Notes under the pieces: model-generated
What the model saw: only the letters and a program-made list of their open reading frames with translations
What the model was told of the DNA's origin: nothing
Database searches by the model: none
Program-made: the position numbers and the translations under genes
Part shown: one piece after another, positions 14,612-23,310 of the stretch
Layout of the letters: every line of letters starts with the position of its first letter
How positions within the stretch are numbered: the stretch's first letter is position 1
Source: Hamadaea tsunoensis DSM 44101
Lineage (GTDB): Bacteria > Actinomycetota > Actinomycetes > Mycobacteriales > Micromonosporaceae
Direction of reading: 5' to 3'
DNA length: 64,000 nucleotides
Assembly: GCF_000428945.1 (NCBI RefSeq)
Contig: NZ_AUAX01000022.1
Coordinates: 1-64,000 of the forward strand

Positions 14612-15901
14612 TCAGCCGCCCACGGCGCCGGCGGCGTTCATCCGGCGGGTGATCTCGTCGCTGGCCTGACGGGCGAGCGTCGCGAGGTCGCCGCCGGAGA
14701 GCACCTGGGTCATGTAGCGGCGGATGACGTTGGGCTCGTTCTCGACGGCGGCCCAGCGCGGGTCGACGGGCATGGACCGGCCGAACGCGGCCGCCTGCGA
14801 GACCACGGTCATGACCGGGTCGTTGGCGACCGCCGGGGCGAGCGTGGTCTTGTCCGGCACGTACCAGTTGTTGGGGTACTGCACGAGCTTGGTCTGGTAC
14901 TTGTCGCCGGTCAGCATCTTGATGTACTCGTACGCCAGGTCGGCGTGCTTGCTGCGGACCGGGATGGACAGGTTGGAGCCGCCGACGAAGACCGAGCCGG
15001 GCTTGTCGGCGGTCAGCCCGGGGATCGGGAAGACGCCGAGCTTGCCGTCGAGCGACGGGTTCTTGGTGATCGCCTCGTGGTAGTAGAGCGGCAGCGAGAC
15101 CATCTGCGCGGTGTCGCCCTGGGCGAACACGTCCGAGCTGCGCGGCACGTCCTCGTCGGAGTCCGGGGCGAGCTTGGAGAACTTGAACATGGTCTGGAAG
15201 TAGCGCATCGCGTCGACCGACTGCGGGGAGTCCAGGGCACCCTTCCAGCTGCCGCCGTCGTCCGTCGCCAGCTGGCCGCCGCGGTCCCAGATGAAGCCGC
15301 ACAACGCGTACCAGAACGTGCCGGGCAGGAGCAGCGCCTGGAACTTCGGATCACCCGCGTACGCGTTCTTCAGCTTCTGCGACACCTGCACCCATTCGGC
15401 CTGGGTCTTCGGCGGCGTCACACCCGCCCGCTCGAACATGTCCTTGCGGTACACGACGACCCGGTTGGAGGCGAAGAACGGGATGCCGAACTGCTTGTTC
15501 TCCCACACCCCCGAGTCGACCAGGCCCGGCAGCCAGTGGTCGCCGCCGAGCTCGGCCTTCTTGCCGGTCAGGTCGAGCAGGCCGCCGCCGCGGGCGAAGC
15601 TGACCGTCTGCGTGCTGCCGGTCTCGATGACGTCCGGCGGGTTGCCACTGCTCAGCGCGGCGCTCAGGGTGGTCTGGATGCCGGCCCACTTCTGGATCTC
15701 GTAGCGCACCTTGTAACCGGAGTGGGTCGCCTCGAACTCCTTGTCCAGGTCCGCGATGACCTGGTCGGGAGCGGAGTCCTCCATCAGCCACACGCGGATC
15801 GTCTTCTGGTCGCCGGCGTTCTCGGTCTTGGTCGTCACGCAGCCGGACGCCGCGACCATCACGCCGGCCAGGCTCACGGCAAGGAACAGTTTGGTCTTCA
15901 C
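14612..15901 (-). CDS. Sugar ABC transporter substrate-binding lipoprotein (orphan)
   Basis: From GTG 15901, with a G-rich ribosome site, the signal peptide KTKLFLAVSLAGVMVAASGC ends in a lipobox, so the mature protein is lipid anchored. The remainder is a type-1 extracellular solute-binding domain (TIRVWLMEDSAPDQVIADLD, later GNPPDVIETGSTQ, and KLGVFPIPGL) of about 405 residues, of the size and style that binds oligosaccharides. The longer frame from 15964 would bury the signal peptide. Unusually no permease or ATPase gene is adjacent; it must use a transporter encoded elsewhere or have a sensing role. Confidence 0.9.
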   Translation of the reverse strand: MKTKLFLAVSLAGVMVAASGCVTTKTENAGDQKTIRVWLMEDSAPDQVIADLDKEFEATHSGYKVRYEIQKWAGIQTTLSAALSSGNPPDVIETGSTQTVSFARGGGLLDLTGKKAELGGDHWLPGLVDSGVWENKQFGIPFFASNRVVVYRKDMFERAGVTPPKTQAEWVQVSQKLKNAYAGDPKFQALLLPGTFWYALCGFIWDRGGQLATDDGGSWKGALDSPQSVDAMRYFQTMFKFSKLAPDSDEDVPRSSDVFAQGDTAQMVSLPLYYHEAITKNPSLDGKLGVFPIPGLTADKPGSVFVGGSNLSIPVRSKHADLAYEYIKMLTGDKYQTKLVQYPNNWYVPDKTTLAPAVANDPVMTVVSQAAAFGRSMPVDPRWAAVENEPNVIRRYMTQVLSGGDLATLARQASDEITRRMNAAGAVGG

Positions 15902-16112
15902 GCTGCCCCCCAGTGGGTCTCCCGGGCGGGTGCTCGGTTGCTCATTCGGGTTCCTCCTGCTCATCCCTGCTCGTCCTGCTGATCGCTTCAGAGAGCGTTC
16001 GGGGAGCTACTATGAGTCGCCCATCGATCCGCTATGCATCCGTCGCCGGCATCCGGGCGCGCGGACGATGGCGACGGGAGAAAAGCATCGACGAGCATCA
16101 CCGTCGAGTCCG

Positions 16113-16799
16113 ATGAACACCGATACGATCCTTTACCTCGACGAGCGCGCGACCCGCCAGGCCTGCCGGCACCTCGACCCCGCCGCGGTCGTCGTCGCCG
16201 CCCACCGCCGGGGCGTCCCGCACTCGATGGCGACCCCGGTCGTCTCCGCCGTCCCCGGCGACCCCCGGCTCACCGTCCTGGTCGACCGGTGGCTCTGGCT
16301 CGACGTGTGCCTCATCTCCTCGGCGTACCTGGCCGGGCTGCGGGTCGCGGCCACCGCCGCCGCGCTCGCCGCGCACCTGCTGCGGGGGCTGCCCGTCACG
16401 GCCGCCGTCCTCGGCGCGACCCCGGAGACGGTCGAGGCCCTGCTGCACGCCCTGCCCGGCCTCGTGCACCTGAGCGTGTACGGGGTCATGCCCGGCCTGC
16501 CCGTGCTGGAGGCGGCCCGGCGGTTCGGCGTACGCGTGAGCGCGGTCGCGGACGCCGAAGAAGCGGTCTACGGGGCGAATCTGATCGTCGGCACACCGCC
16601 GTTCGCGACGCTCTCCCCGGACGCCGTGGTGCTGGCGGCGGGCGGGAAGCTGCGCCTGTCCGACGTGCTGGACGAGTCGCCCGACGAGGGACTGCGGGTG
16701 GTCGACCCCGATGACGGCGGCCTCGGGGCGGACGCGCTCGCCGTCGAGATCTACCGCACCGCCGTACGCCTCAACCTCGGCGTACGCCTGCCGCGCTGA
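16113..16799 (+). CDS. Short ornithine cyclodeaminase/mu-crystallin-like protein
   Basis: The 228-residue protein begins ILYLDERATRQACRHLDPAA, like the N-terminal arm of the ornithine cyclodeaminase family. It then has a Rossmann-like part with VYGVMPGLPVLEAARRFGVR, followed by AEEAVYGANLIVGTPP, matching the family pattern of adenine-ribose region and (D/N)-(V/L)-(V/I)-V-x-(A/G)-T-P. Normal members have 310-350 residues; here the central part and the catalytic Asp region are reduced, so activity is doubtful. The start ATG 16113 lacks a clear ribosome site. It stands alone between two transcription units. Confidence 0.6.
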   Translation: MNTDTILYLDERATRQACRHLDPAAVVVAAHRRGVPHSMATPVVSAVPGDPRLTVLVDRWLWLDVCLISSAYLAGLRVAATAAALAAHLLRGLPVTAAVLGATPETVEALLHALPGLVHLSVYGVMPGLPVLEAARRFGVRVSAVADAEEAVYGANLIVGTPPFATLSPDAVVLAAGGKLRLSDVLDESPDEGLRVVDPDDGGLGADALAVEIYRTAVRLNLGVRLPR

Positions 16800-16877
16800 G
16801 CGGGTTGAGGGGTGGGAGAGCCGGGCTGGTCGGGCGGTTGATATCGGGACCATAGCGCGGCGTCGTCCACTCCCCGC

Positions 16878-18704
16878 ATGCCTCGCGTGTCCGTCGTGAT
16901 CCCCGCCTACAACCGCGTACGCACCCTGCCGCTGTGTCTCGACTCGGTCGCCCGCCAGACCCGTACCCCTGACGAGGTCATCGTGGTCGACGATGCGAGT
17001 ACCGACGGCACGGCCGACCTCGCCGCCTCCCTCGGCGCGACCGTCGTGCGCCTGCCCGTCAACGGCGGCGTGTCCGTCGCCCGTAACGCCGGGGTCGCGG
17101 CCAGCTCCGGCGAGGTGCTCTTCTTTCTCGACTCCGACGAAGCCCTGGCGGAGCACTCGATCGCCAACGCCCTCGAACTCCTGGCGGGCGGCTACGGCGT
17201 CGTGCACGGGGTGATCGCGCCCGAGCCGCTCATCGACGACGGTCCGGTCGAGTGGTACAAGACGCTGCACGCGTACTTCTGGCGCAAGCGCGGGGCCGGC
17301 GAGGTGCCGACCGCCTTCTTCGCCCAGGCCGCCATGCCGCGCCACGTCTTCGACGAGGTCGGCCCGTTCAAGCCAGAGCTGCGCGACAGCGAGGACCTCG
17401 AATACAGCGAGCGCCTCGCGCCGCGCCACCGCATCCTGCTCACCGACCGGATCTCCGCGCGCCACGACGAGGAGCACCGCCTGTGGCCGATGCTGCGGGA
17501 GCAGTTCCGCCGGTCGCTGCTGCTGGGGGAGACGCTCTTCGCCGCCCGCCGGTCCGGCCGCACGTCGCTCACCGCCAACCGTCCACTCGGGATTCTCGCG
17601 GTCGGCCTGATGCTCGTCGCGCTCGGGCTCTCGCTCCTGTCGCCCTGGTCGCTGGTCGCGGCCGCCGGATTCCTCGCGCTCTTCACCGCCGCCGACCCGG
17701 GGCTGCTGAGCTTCGTGGCCCGCCGCAAGGGAATCCCGTTCCTCCTCTACTTCCTCTGCCTGCACCTGCTCACCCATGTCGCCCTGGTGGCCGGCGCCGT
17801 CGTGGGTCTGCTCCGCCTTCGAGGTGTACGCGTCGCGGTGGCCACCGGAATGGTCGTCGCGGCCGCGGTGGCCGTCGTGCTGCTCGTCCGCCACGACCGT
17901 GCGGTGCTGTCGGCCGCGCTGGCCCGGCCGCGAGCGCTGCCCCTGGCGCTGCTGGCGTTGGTGGCCAACGCAGTCGGCCTGTGGCTCGGGATGCTGTCGT
18001 GGCGGGCGCTGCTCGGCCGCCGGATCCCCGCCCTGGCCGCCGGGCGCATCTTCTTCCTCGGCCAGTTGAGCAAGTACCTGCCGGGCCGGGTGTGGGGCGT
18101 CGTCACGCACATCGAGCTCGGCCGTCCACTCGGGATGGACGCGGCCCGGATGACGACGGCGTACCTGATGAGTCTCGGGATCACCACGCTGACCGGGTTC
18201 GTCGTCGGGCTGCTGGCCGCCCCGCTCACCTACGCGCTGGCCGCGCCCGTCGCGGTGCTCCTCGTGCTGCTGCTCTGGCCGGCGCTGCTCACCGCGCCCG
18301 TCGGCTGGGTCGCCCGGCGGGTGGGCAAGCCCGTCGAACCGCTGCCCGGTAGCGCTGTGCGGGCAGGCGTGCTCACCGCGGTGATCTCGTGGCTCGCGTC
18401 CGGCGTACACCTGTGGGCCGTCGCCGTGGCGCTCGGCGCGGAACCGGCCCGGGCTGCCCTGCCCAGTGCGGGCGCCTTCGCTCTGGCGACGGTGGCCGGA
18501 AGCCTCGTGCTGATCGTGCCCGACGGCTGGGGTGTACGCGAAGTGGCGATCGTCGGCGCGCTCGCGACGGTGCTGCCGCCCGCGACGGCGGCCGCGGCGG
18601 CGGTGGCGAGCCGGATCGTCTGCGTGCTCGCGGAGCTGACGACGTCGCTCGCTGTTCTGGGCACTTCGAAACTGTCTACTAAGGAGACAGCGCATGCGGT
18701 ATGA
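16878..18704 (+). CDS. GT2 glycosyltransferase fused to an AglD-type flippase-like membrane domain
   Basis: The N-terminal domain (residues 1-225) is a GT-A family 2 glycosyltransferase: RVSVVIPAYNRVRTLPLCLD, then EVIVVDDASTDGT and metal-binding LFFLDSDEA. Residues 235-310 contain helices that link to a C-terminal domain (about 320-600) with eight or so membrane helices of the LPG synthase TM/UPF0104 type (LGQLSKYLPGRVWG, later IVPDGWGVREVAIV). Such fusions usually transfer or move sugars on a polyprenyl-phosphate carrier. It is the first gene of a six-gene coupled operon, overlapping the next gene by 11 bp. The donor sugar is unknown. Confidence 0.88.
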   Translation: MPRVSVVIPAYNRVRTLPLCLDSVARQTRTPDEVIVVDDASTDGTADLAASLGATVVRLPVNGGVSVARNAGVAASSGEVLFFLDSDEALAEHSIANALELLAGGYGVVHGVIAPEPLIDDGPVEWYKTLHAYFWRKRGAGEVPTAFFAQAAMPRHVFDEVGPFKPELRDSEDLEYSERLAPRHRILLTDRISARHDEEHRLWPMLREQFRRSLLLGETLFAARRSGRTSLTANRPLGILAVGLMLVALGLSLLSPWSLVAAAGFLALFTAADPGLLSFVARRKGIPFLLYFLCLHLLTHVALVAGAVVGLLRLRGVRVAVATGMVVAAAVAVVLLVRHDRAVLSAALARPRALPLALLALVANAVGLWLGMLSWRALLGRRIPALAAGRIFFLGQLSKYLPGRVWGVVTHIELGRPLGMDAARMTTAYLMSLGITTLTGFVVGLLAAPLTYALAAPVAVLLVLLLWPALLTAPVGWVARRVGKPVEPLPGSAVRAGVLTAVISWLASGVHLWAVAVALGAEPARAALPSAGAFALATVAGSLVLIVPDGWGVREVAIVGALATVLPPATAAAAAVASRIVCVLAELTTSLAVLGTSKLSTKETAHAV

Positions 18705-19806
18705 CGTGACCGTCGTTCTGAACTACTACGCGCCCTATGTGAGCGGGCTGACCGAGGCAGCCAGGCTGGTCGCGGAGGGGCTGGCCGGGCGCGGCCACAA
18801 GGTCGCGGTGGTCTGTGCCCAGCACGACACCGCGCTGCCGCTGCGGGAGCGGCGGGCCGGCGTGGACGTGTTCCGCTGCCCGGTGGGCCTGCGGATCAGC
18901 CGGGGCGTGCTGAGCCCGGCGTTCCCGCGGCTGGCCGCGAAGCTCGCCCGGGAGTCCAGAGTGGTGCATCTGCACGCGCCGATGCTGGAGGCCGGGTTGA
19001 TCGCCCGCCTGGCCGGCCGTACGCCGATCGTCACGACCTACCACCTGGACCTGTGGCTGCCGAAGGGGTTCGTGAACTCGGCGGCCGCCAAAGCGACCGA
19101 CCTGTCGGCGCAGATGGCGATCCGGCGGTCGGCCGCGGTCGTGGTGAACAGCGTCGACCAGGCCGACCACTCACGGATCCGGCCGACCCTGGACAAGCAG
19201 GGCTACGTGCCGATCCCGGCACCGTGCGTCGACCGCAGCGGCGGCAAGCCCGGCTACCGGGAGACGGACGGGCTGCACATCGGGTTCATGGGCCGCATCG
19301 TCGAGGAGAAGGGGATCGAATACCTCGTCGAGGCGTTCCGGCGGCTGCCCGACACCGACGCCCGGCTGCTGCTCGCCGGGGACTACCTGGCGGTGGCCGG
19401 CGGCAGCTGCATCGACCGCGTACGCGCGGCCGCCGACGGGGACGGCCGGATCCGGATCCTCGGGCTGCTCTCGGGGACGGACATCGACGACTTCTATTCC
19501 TCGATCGACCTGTTCGCCCTGCCCAGCGTGTACGAGTCGTTCGGCATCGTGCAGGCCGAGGCGATGATCGCGGGGGTCCCGTCGATCACGGCGGAGGTGT
19601 GGGGCGGCCGCGTCCCCATCCAGCAGACGGGGTTCGGCGAGCTCATCCCGCCGGAGAACCCCGACGCCATCCTCGCGGCGATCCAGAAGCTGCGCGAGCT
19701 GCCGCCCGACCACCGGGCCGAGCGCGCCGCCCTGGCCTGGCAGCTCTACGGCGTGACGCCGTGCGTGGACGCGTACGAAAAACTTCTGACGGGAGTCTAT
19801 CGATGA
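18694..19806 (+). CDS. GT4-family glycosyltransferase
   Basis: The 370-residue GT-B enzyme begins MRYDVTVVLNYYAPYVSGLT, with a Gly-poor acceptor loop. Its C-terminal GT4 half contains IGFMGRIVEEKGIEYLVEAF, the binding-site segment FALPSVYESFGIVQAEAMIAG and the ExxxxxE pattern within it. It is cytoplasmic and probably membrane associated, transferring a nucleotide sugar to a lipid or glycan. It starts inside the preceding gene and its TGA overlaps the next ATG, so coexpression is tight. The role in the operon is probably adding a sugar to the polyprenyl-linked precursor. Confidence 0.88.
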   Translation: MRYDVTVVLNYYAPYVSGLTEAARLVAEGLAGRGHKVAVVCAQHDTALPLRERRAGVDVFRCPVGLRISRGVLSPAFPRLAAKLARESRVVHLHAPMLEAGLIARLAGRTPIVTTYHLDLWLPKGFVNSAAAKATDLSAQMAIRRSAAVVVNSVDQADHSRIRPTLDKQGYVPIPAPCVDRSGGKPGYRETDGLHIGFMGRIVEEKGIEYLVEAFRRLPDTDARLLLAGDYLAVAGGSCIDRVRAAADGDGRIRILGLLSGTDIDDFYSSIDLFALPSVYESFGIVQAEAMIAGVPSITAEVWGGRVPIQQTGFGELIPPENPDAILAAIQKLRELPPDHRAERAALAWQLYGVTPCVDAYEKLLTGVYR

Positions 19807-21254
19807 CCCAGCATGCGATGACCCACCATGCGATGACCCAGCCCCAGCTGATCACGCTGGAGGAGTGCGACAAGCTCAGCGTCGAGCAGGTCCACGACCT
19901 CTACCGCAAGTATGTCAACAAGAGCCAGGTCTCGCTGATGACCTCGTTCGGCTTCGGCCGGGAACTCGCCGAGCGGGCCGAGGGCGCGTACATCTACGAG
20001 CGCGGCGGGCGCAAGGTGCTCGACTTCACCGGCGGCGTCGGCGTCCTGTCCCACGGCCACAACCACCCGCGCGTCCTGGCCGCCCGCCGGCGCTTCGCCG
20101 AGCAGCAGCGGATGGAGGTGCACAAGACCTACTTCTCGCCCTACGTCGCGGCCCTCGGGCACAACCTCGCCGCGGTCCTGCCCGGCGACCTCAACCTCTC
20201 GTTCTTCCCCAACTCCGGGGCGGAGGCCGTCGAGGGCGCGGTCAAGCTCGCGTACAAGTACCACGGCGGGAAGCGCAACACGATCCTGCGCGCCGACATC
20301 AGCTTCCACGGCAAGCTGCTCGGCTCCGGCGGGCTCACCGCCGGGGCGCAGTCGCACTTCGCGTTCCCGACCATCCCCGGCATCGCCTCCTTCGCCTACG
20401 GCGATCTCGATTCCGTACGCCGACTCGTCGCCGCCCACGCCGGAGACGTGTACGCCCTTCTCATCGAACCGTTCAGCGCCTCGACGATCCGGTGGTGCTC
20501 GGAGGAGTTCCTGCGCGGCGTACGCGAGATCTGCACCGAGCACGACATCGTGCTGGTGTTCGACGAGATCTACTCCGGCTGGGGCAAGACCGGTTCGCTG
20601 TTCTACTTCATGCGCTACGAGGGCCTGATCCCGGACGTGGTCACGACGTCGAAGACGTTCGGCGGCGGCAAGTCGTCGATCTCGGCGTACGTGGCCCGGG
20701 AGAAGGTGTTCCGCAAGGCGTACGACAACCTGAACGACGCGCTGATGACGAGCACGAGCACGACCTACTACGGGTTCGGCGAGGAGTGCGCGACCGCGGT
20801 CGAGGCGATCGCCGTGGTCATGGAGGAGGACTTCCCGGCCCGGGCGCGCGCGATCGGCGAGCAGCTGGGCACCGGGCTGCGGGCGTTGCGGGCCAAGTAT
20901 CCCGAGGCCATCGGCGACGTGCAGGGCGACGGCGCGATGTGGGGCGTCTTCATCGACGGCGGCCCGAAGGTGCTGGACCTCGTCACGAAGTTCGCGCCCG
21001 GCGGCCTGGCCAAGGACCCGCGCTTCAAGGCGAAGCTCGTGACCAGCTCGGTCATCAACGCGCTCTACCGCGACCACGCGCTCTACACGTACTACACCCT
21101 CAACGGGCTCAACCCGCTGATCTTCGGCCCGCCGCTGATCGTCGGCCGCGACGAGGTCCAGTACGCCCTCGACGCCCTCGACGCCGTGCTCGCCCAGGGG
21201 CTGACGAAGCTCGTGACGCGGTTCGTCGCCGAGAAGGTGAGCACGCTGTGGTGA
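19803..21254 (+). CDS. Class III PLP-dependent aminotransferase
   Basis: The 483-residue fold-type I enzyme has the motif FPNSGAEAVEGAVKLAYKYH (phosphate/PLP region), DEIYSGWGKTG with the PLP-ring Asp, and the Schiff-base Lys284 in TTSKTFGGGKSS, all usual for class III. The N-terminus carries a 15-bp repeat giving MTQHA-MTHHA-MTQPQ with three in-frame ATGs (19803, 19818, 19833); the first overlaps the previous stop. Placed between glycosyltransferase and sugar epimerase genes, it may aminate a keto-sugar or its lipid-linked form. HpnO-type hopanoid aminotransferases are an alternative comparison. The substrate cannot be read from sequence. Confidence 0.9.
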   Translation: MTQHAMTHHAMTQPQLITLEECDKLSVEQVHDLYRKYVNKSQVSLMTSFGFGRELAERAEGAYIYERGGRKVLDFTGGVGVLSHGHNHPRVLAARRRFAEQQRMEVHKTYFSPYVAALGHNLAAVLPGDLNLSFFPNSGAEAVEGAVKLAYKYHGGKRNTILRADISFHGKLLGSGGLTAGAQSHFAFPTIPGIASFAYGDLDSVRRLVAAHAGDVYALLIEPFSASTIRWCSEEFLRGVREICTEHDIVLVFDEIYSGWGKTGSLFYFMRYEGLIPDVVTTSKTFGGGKSSISAYVAREKVFRKAYDNLNDALMTSTSTTYYGFGEECATAVEAIAVVMEEDFPARARAIGEQLGTGLRALRAKYPEAIGDVQGDGAMWGVFIDGGPKVLDLVTKFAPGGLAKDPRFKAKLVTSSVINALYRDHALYTYYTLNGLNPLIFGPPLIVGRDEVQYALDALDAVLAQGLTKLVTRFVAEKVSTLW

Positions 21255-22291
21255 GGACGGTCGCGGTCACGGGCGCGGCCGGGATGCTCGGCTCACGCCT
21301 GGTCACCCGCCTGCTCGCCGACGGCTGCTCGGTACGCGGCATCGACCTCCGTCCCGGTTCTCCGGAGGAGTCTCTGGAGTGGACGGTCGCCGACGTGCGG
21401 GACACCGCCGCGATGACCGCCGCGTTCCGGGGCGTGGACCTCGTCGTCCACACCGCGTCGGCCCTGCCGAGCTATCCCGAGGCGGAGATCTCCTCGATCA
21501 TCGTCGGCGGCACGACCTCCGTCTTCGACGCCGTACGCGCGGCCGGCGTACCCCGGATCCTGCACGTCTCCTCGACGGCCGTGTACGGCCTGCCGTCCGT
21601 GGTGCCGACGACGGAGGCGTACCCGCGCGAGCCGGTCGACGCGTACAGCCGGGCGAAGGCGGCGGCCGAGGAGATCGCCGAGCGGCACCGCGCGGACGGG
21701 CTGGCGGTGGGGATGCTGCGGCCCAAGACGTTCCTCGGGCCGGGCCGGATGGGCCTGTTCGCGATGCTCTTCGAGTGGGCCGACGAGGGCCGCAATTTCC
21801 CCGTCCTCGGCAAGGGCGACGTACGCATCCAGATGTTCGCCCTGTCCGACCTCGTGGACGCCGTCGTGACGGTGCTCAACGCGCCCGACGACGTCTTCGT
21901 GGACACCTACAACGTGGGCGCCGAACGGTTCGGCACGTTCCGCGAGGACCTCCAATCGGTGCTGGACGCGGCCGGGCACGGCAAGCGCGTCGTCAGCCTG
22001 CCGGCCCGCCCGGCGCTGGCCCTGCTGCGCGGGCTGGAGCGCACGAAGCTGTCGCCGGTCTACGGCCGCCTGCTGTCGAAGTTGCAGGCCGACTCCTATG
22101 TGAGCGTCGAGAAAGCCAAGTCGCGCTTCGGTTTCGCACCCAAGCTGTCCAATCAGGACGCGATCCTGGCGAGCTACGAGTGGTGGCGCTCGCAGCGCGA
22201 CCTCGCGCCCGCGACCCGCCCGTCGGGCGGCCGGACCAGCCGCGACCCGTGGCGGCAGGGCGCCCTCGCCGCCGTGAAGTTCTTCTTCTAG
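21251..22291 (+). CDS. NAD-dependent sugar epimerase/dehydratase (extended SDR)
   Basis: The 346-residue protein has the nucleotide-binding motif TGAAGMLGSRL, the VVHTASA segment, LHVSSTAVYG with the catalytic Ser/Thr and the YSRAK pair (Tyr and Lys). This is an intact extended short-chain dehydrogenase active site. The C-terminus carries a basic extension of about 30 residues (RPSGGRTSRDPWRQ) that may bring it to the membrane. The GTG start overlaps the aminotransferase stop (GTGA). It may oxidise or epimerise the sugar that the aminotransferase modifies. Confidence 0.9.
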   Translation: MRTVAVTGAAGMLGSRLVTRLLADGCSVRGIDLRPGSPEESLEWTVADVRDTAAMTAAFRGVDLVVHTASALPSYPEAEISSIIVGGTTSVFDAVRAAGVPRILHVSSTAVYGLPSVVPTTEAYPREPVDAYSRAKAAAEEIAERHRADGLAVGMLRPKTFLGPGRMGLFAMLFEWADEGRNFPVLGKGDVRIQMFALSDLVDAVVTVLNAPDDVFVDTYNVGAERFGTFREDLQSVLDAAGHGKRVVSLPARPALALLRGLERTKLSPVYGRLLSKLQADSYVSVEKAKSRFGFAPKLSNQDAILASYEWWRSQRDLAPATRPSGGRTSRDPWRQGALAAVKFFF

Positions 22292-22309
22292 GAATGGGGT
22301 AGTCGCACC

Positions 22310-23296
22310 ATGACCGTCGCCGATCCGGCGCAGCCGAGGACGGCCGTCCCGCCGGCGCCCGCTCTCGCGGACGATCCGCCTCGCCGGGGCCGCCTCGCCG
22401 ATCTGATCAACCTCGTACGCCCGCGGCAGTGGTCGAAGAACGCGGTCGTCGTCCCGCTGGCGCTGCTCGACGCGCCGGACTGGTCGGCGCGGGCGTTCAC
22501 GCGCATCGGCTGGGCGGTGCTGGTCTTCACGATCGCGGCGAGCCTCGTCTACGTCGTGAACGACATCGCCGACCGGCACCGCGACGCCGAGCATCCCGTG
22601 AAACGGCACCGGCCGCTGGCCTCGGGACGCGTCGGCGTCGGCCTCGCCTGGGCGTACGCGGTCCTGCTCGGGGCGCTGCTCGTCGGCGGGCTGGCCGTCG
22701 AACCGCTGACGCTGGGCTGGCCGGCACTGGCGTACGTGGCGCTCAACCTCGCGTACAGCACGTGGCTCAAGCACCTGCCGATGGTCGACGTGTTCGTCAT
22801 CGCCGGCGGATTCCTGCTGCGGCTGGTCATCGGGGACCTCGCCGCCGGATCGCACGTCTCGGGCTGGCTGACCGTCAGCGTGCTCGCCCTGTGCCTGCTG
22901 CTCATCCTGGGCAAGCGGCGTACCGAGATCCTCGCCTCCACCACCGAGCACCGGCCGGCCCTGCGCGGCTACACCGTCCAGCTGGCCGACTACCTGATCC
23001 TGCTGAGCGCCGGGCTGACCGGCGTGGCCTTCCTGCTGTACCTGCGTACGGAGGCGCCCATCGGCGGGTACGCGACCGCGGCCATGCTCGTCTCGGCGCC
23101 GTTCGCGCTGTTCTGCCTGTTCCGCTACCTGCAGAACCTGCTGATCCGGCACACCGGCGGCGACCCGGCGGCGGCGCTGTTCGGCGACCGCGTCCTGGTC
23201 ACCAGCTCCCTGCTGTGGATGGTGCCGCTGGTCGCCATCTTCGCCGCCGCCCGCTATCCCGGTTTCGCGCACGCCCTGCTGCACGGCGTCATCTGA
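22310..23296 (+). CDS. UbiA-family polyprenyl-phosphate phosphoribosyltransferase-like protein
   Basis: The 328-residue integral membrane protein has about nine helices and the two Asp-rich motifs of the DPPR synthase subgroup: RPRQWSKN near residue 43, then NDIADRHRDAEHPVKRHRP at about 84-102, and a second motif around LKHLPMVDVFVIA. The HPxKxxRP element is characteristic of decaprenyl-phosphate 5-phosphoribosyltransferases, which join PRPP to decaprenyl phosphate in arabinan precursor synthesis. In this operon it probably makes the lipid-linked pentose on which the other enzymes act. ATG follows a GGAATGGGG-like site 18 bp after the epimerase. Confidence 0.9.
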   Translation: MTVADPAQPRTAVPPAPALADDPPRRGRLADLINLVRPRQWSKNAVVVPLALLDAPDWSARAFTRIGWAVLVFTIAASLVYVVNDIADRHRDAEHPVKRHRPLASGRVGVGLAWAYAVLLGALLVGGLAVEPLTLGWPALAYVALNLAYSTWLKHLPMVDVFVIAGGFLLRLVIGDLAAGSHVSGWLTVSVLALCLLLILGKRRTEILASTTEHRPALRGYTVQLADYLILLSAGLTGVAFLLYLRTEAPIGGYATAAMLVSAPFALFCLFRYLQNLLIRHTGGDPAAALFGDRVLVTSSLLWMVPLVAIFAAARYPGFAHALLHGVI

Positions 23297-23310
23297 GAGG
23301 TGCTGTTTCG

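Noticed and set aside
16098-18695. An 865-codon minus frame opposite the GT2-flippase gene
   Set aside because: Low-complexity Arg/Gly/Gln-rich shadow with no domain.
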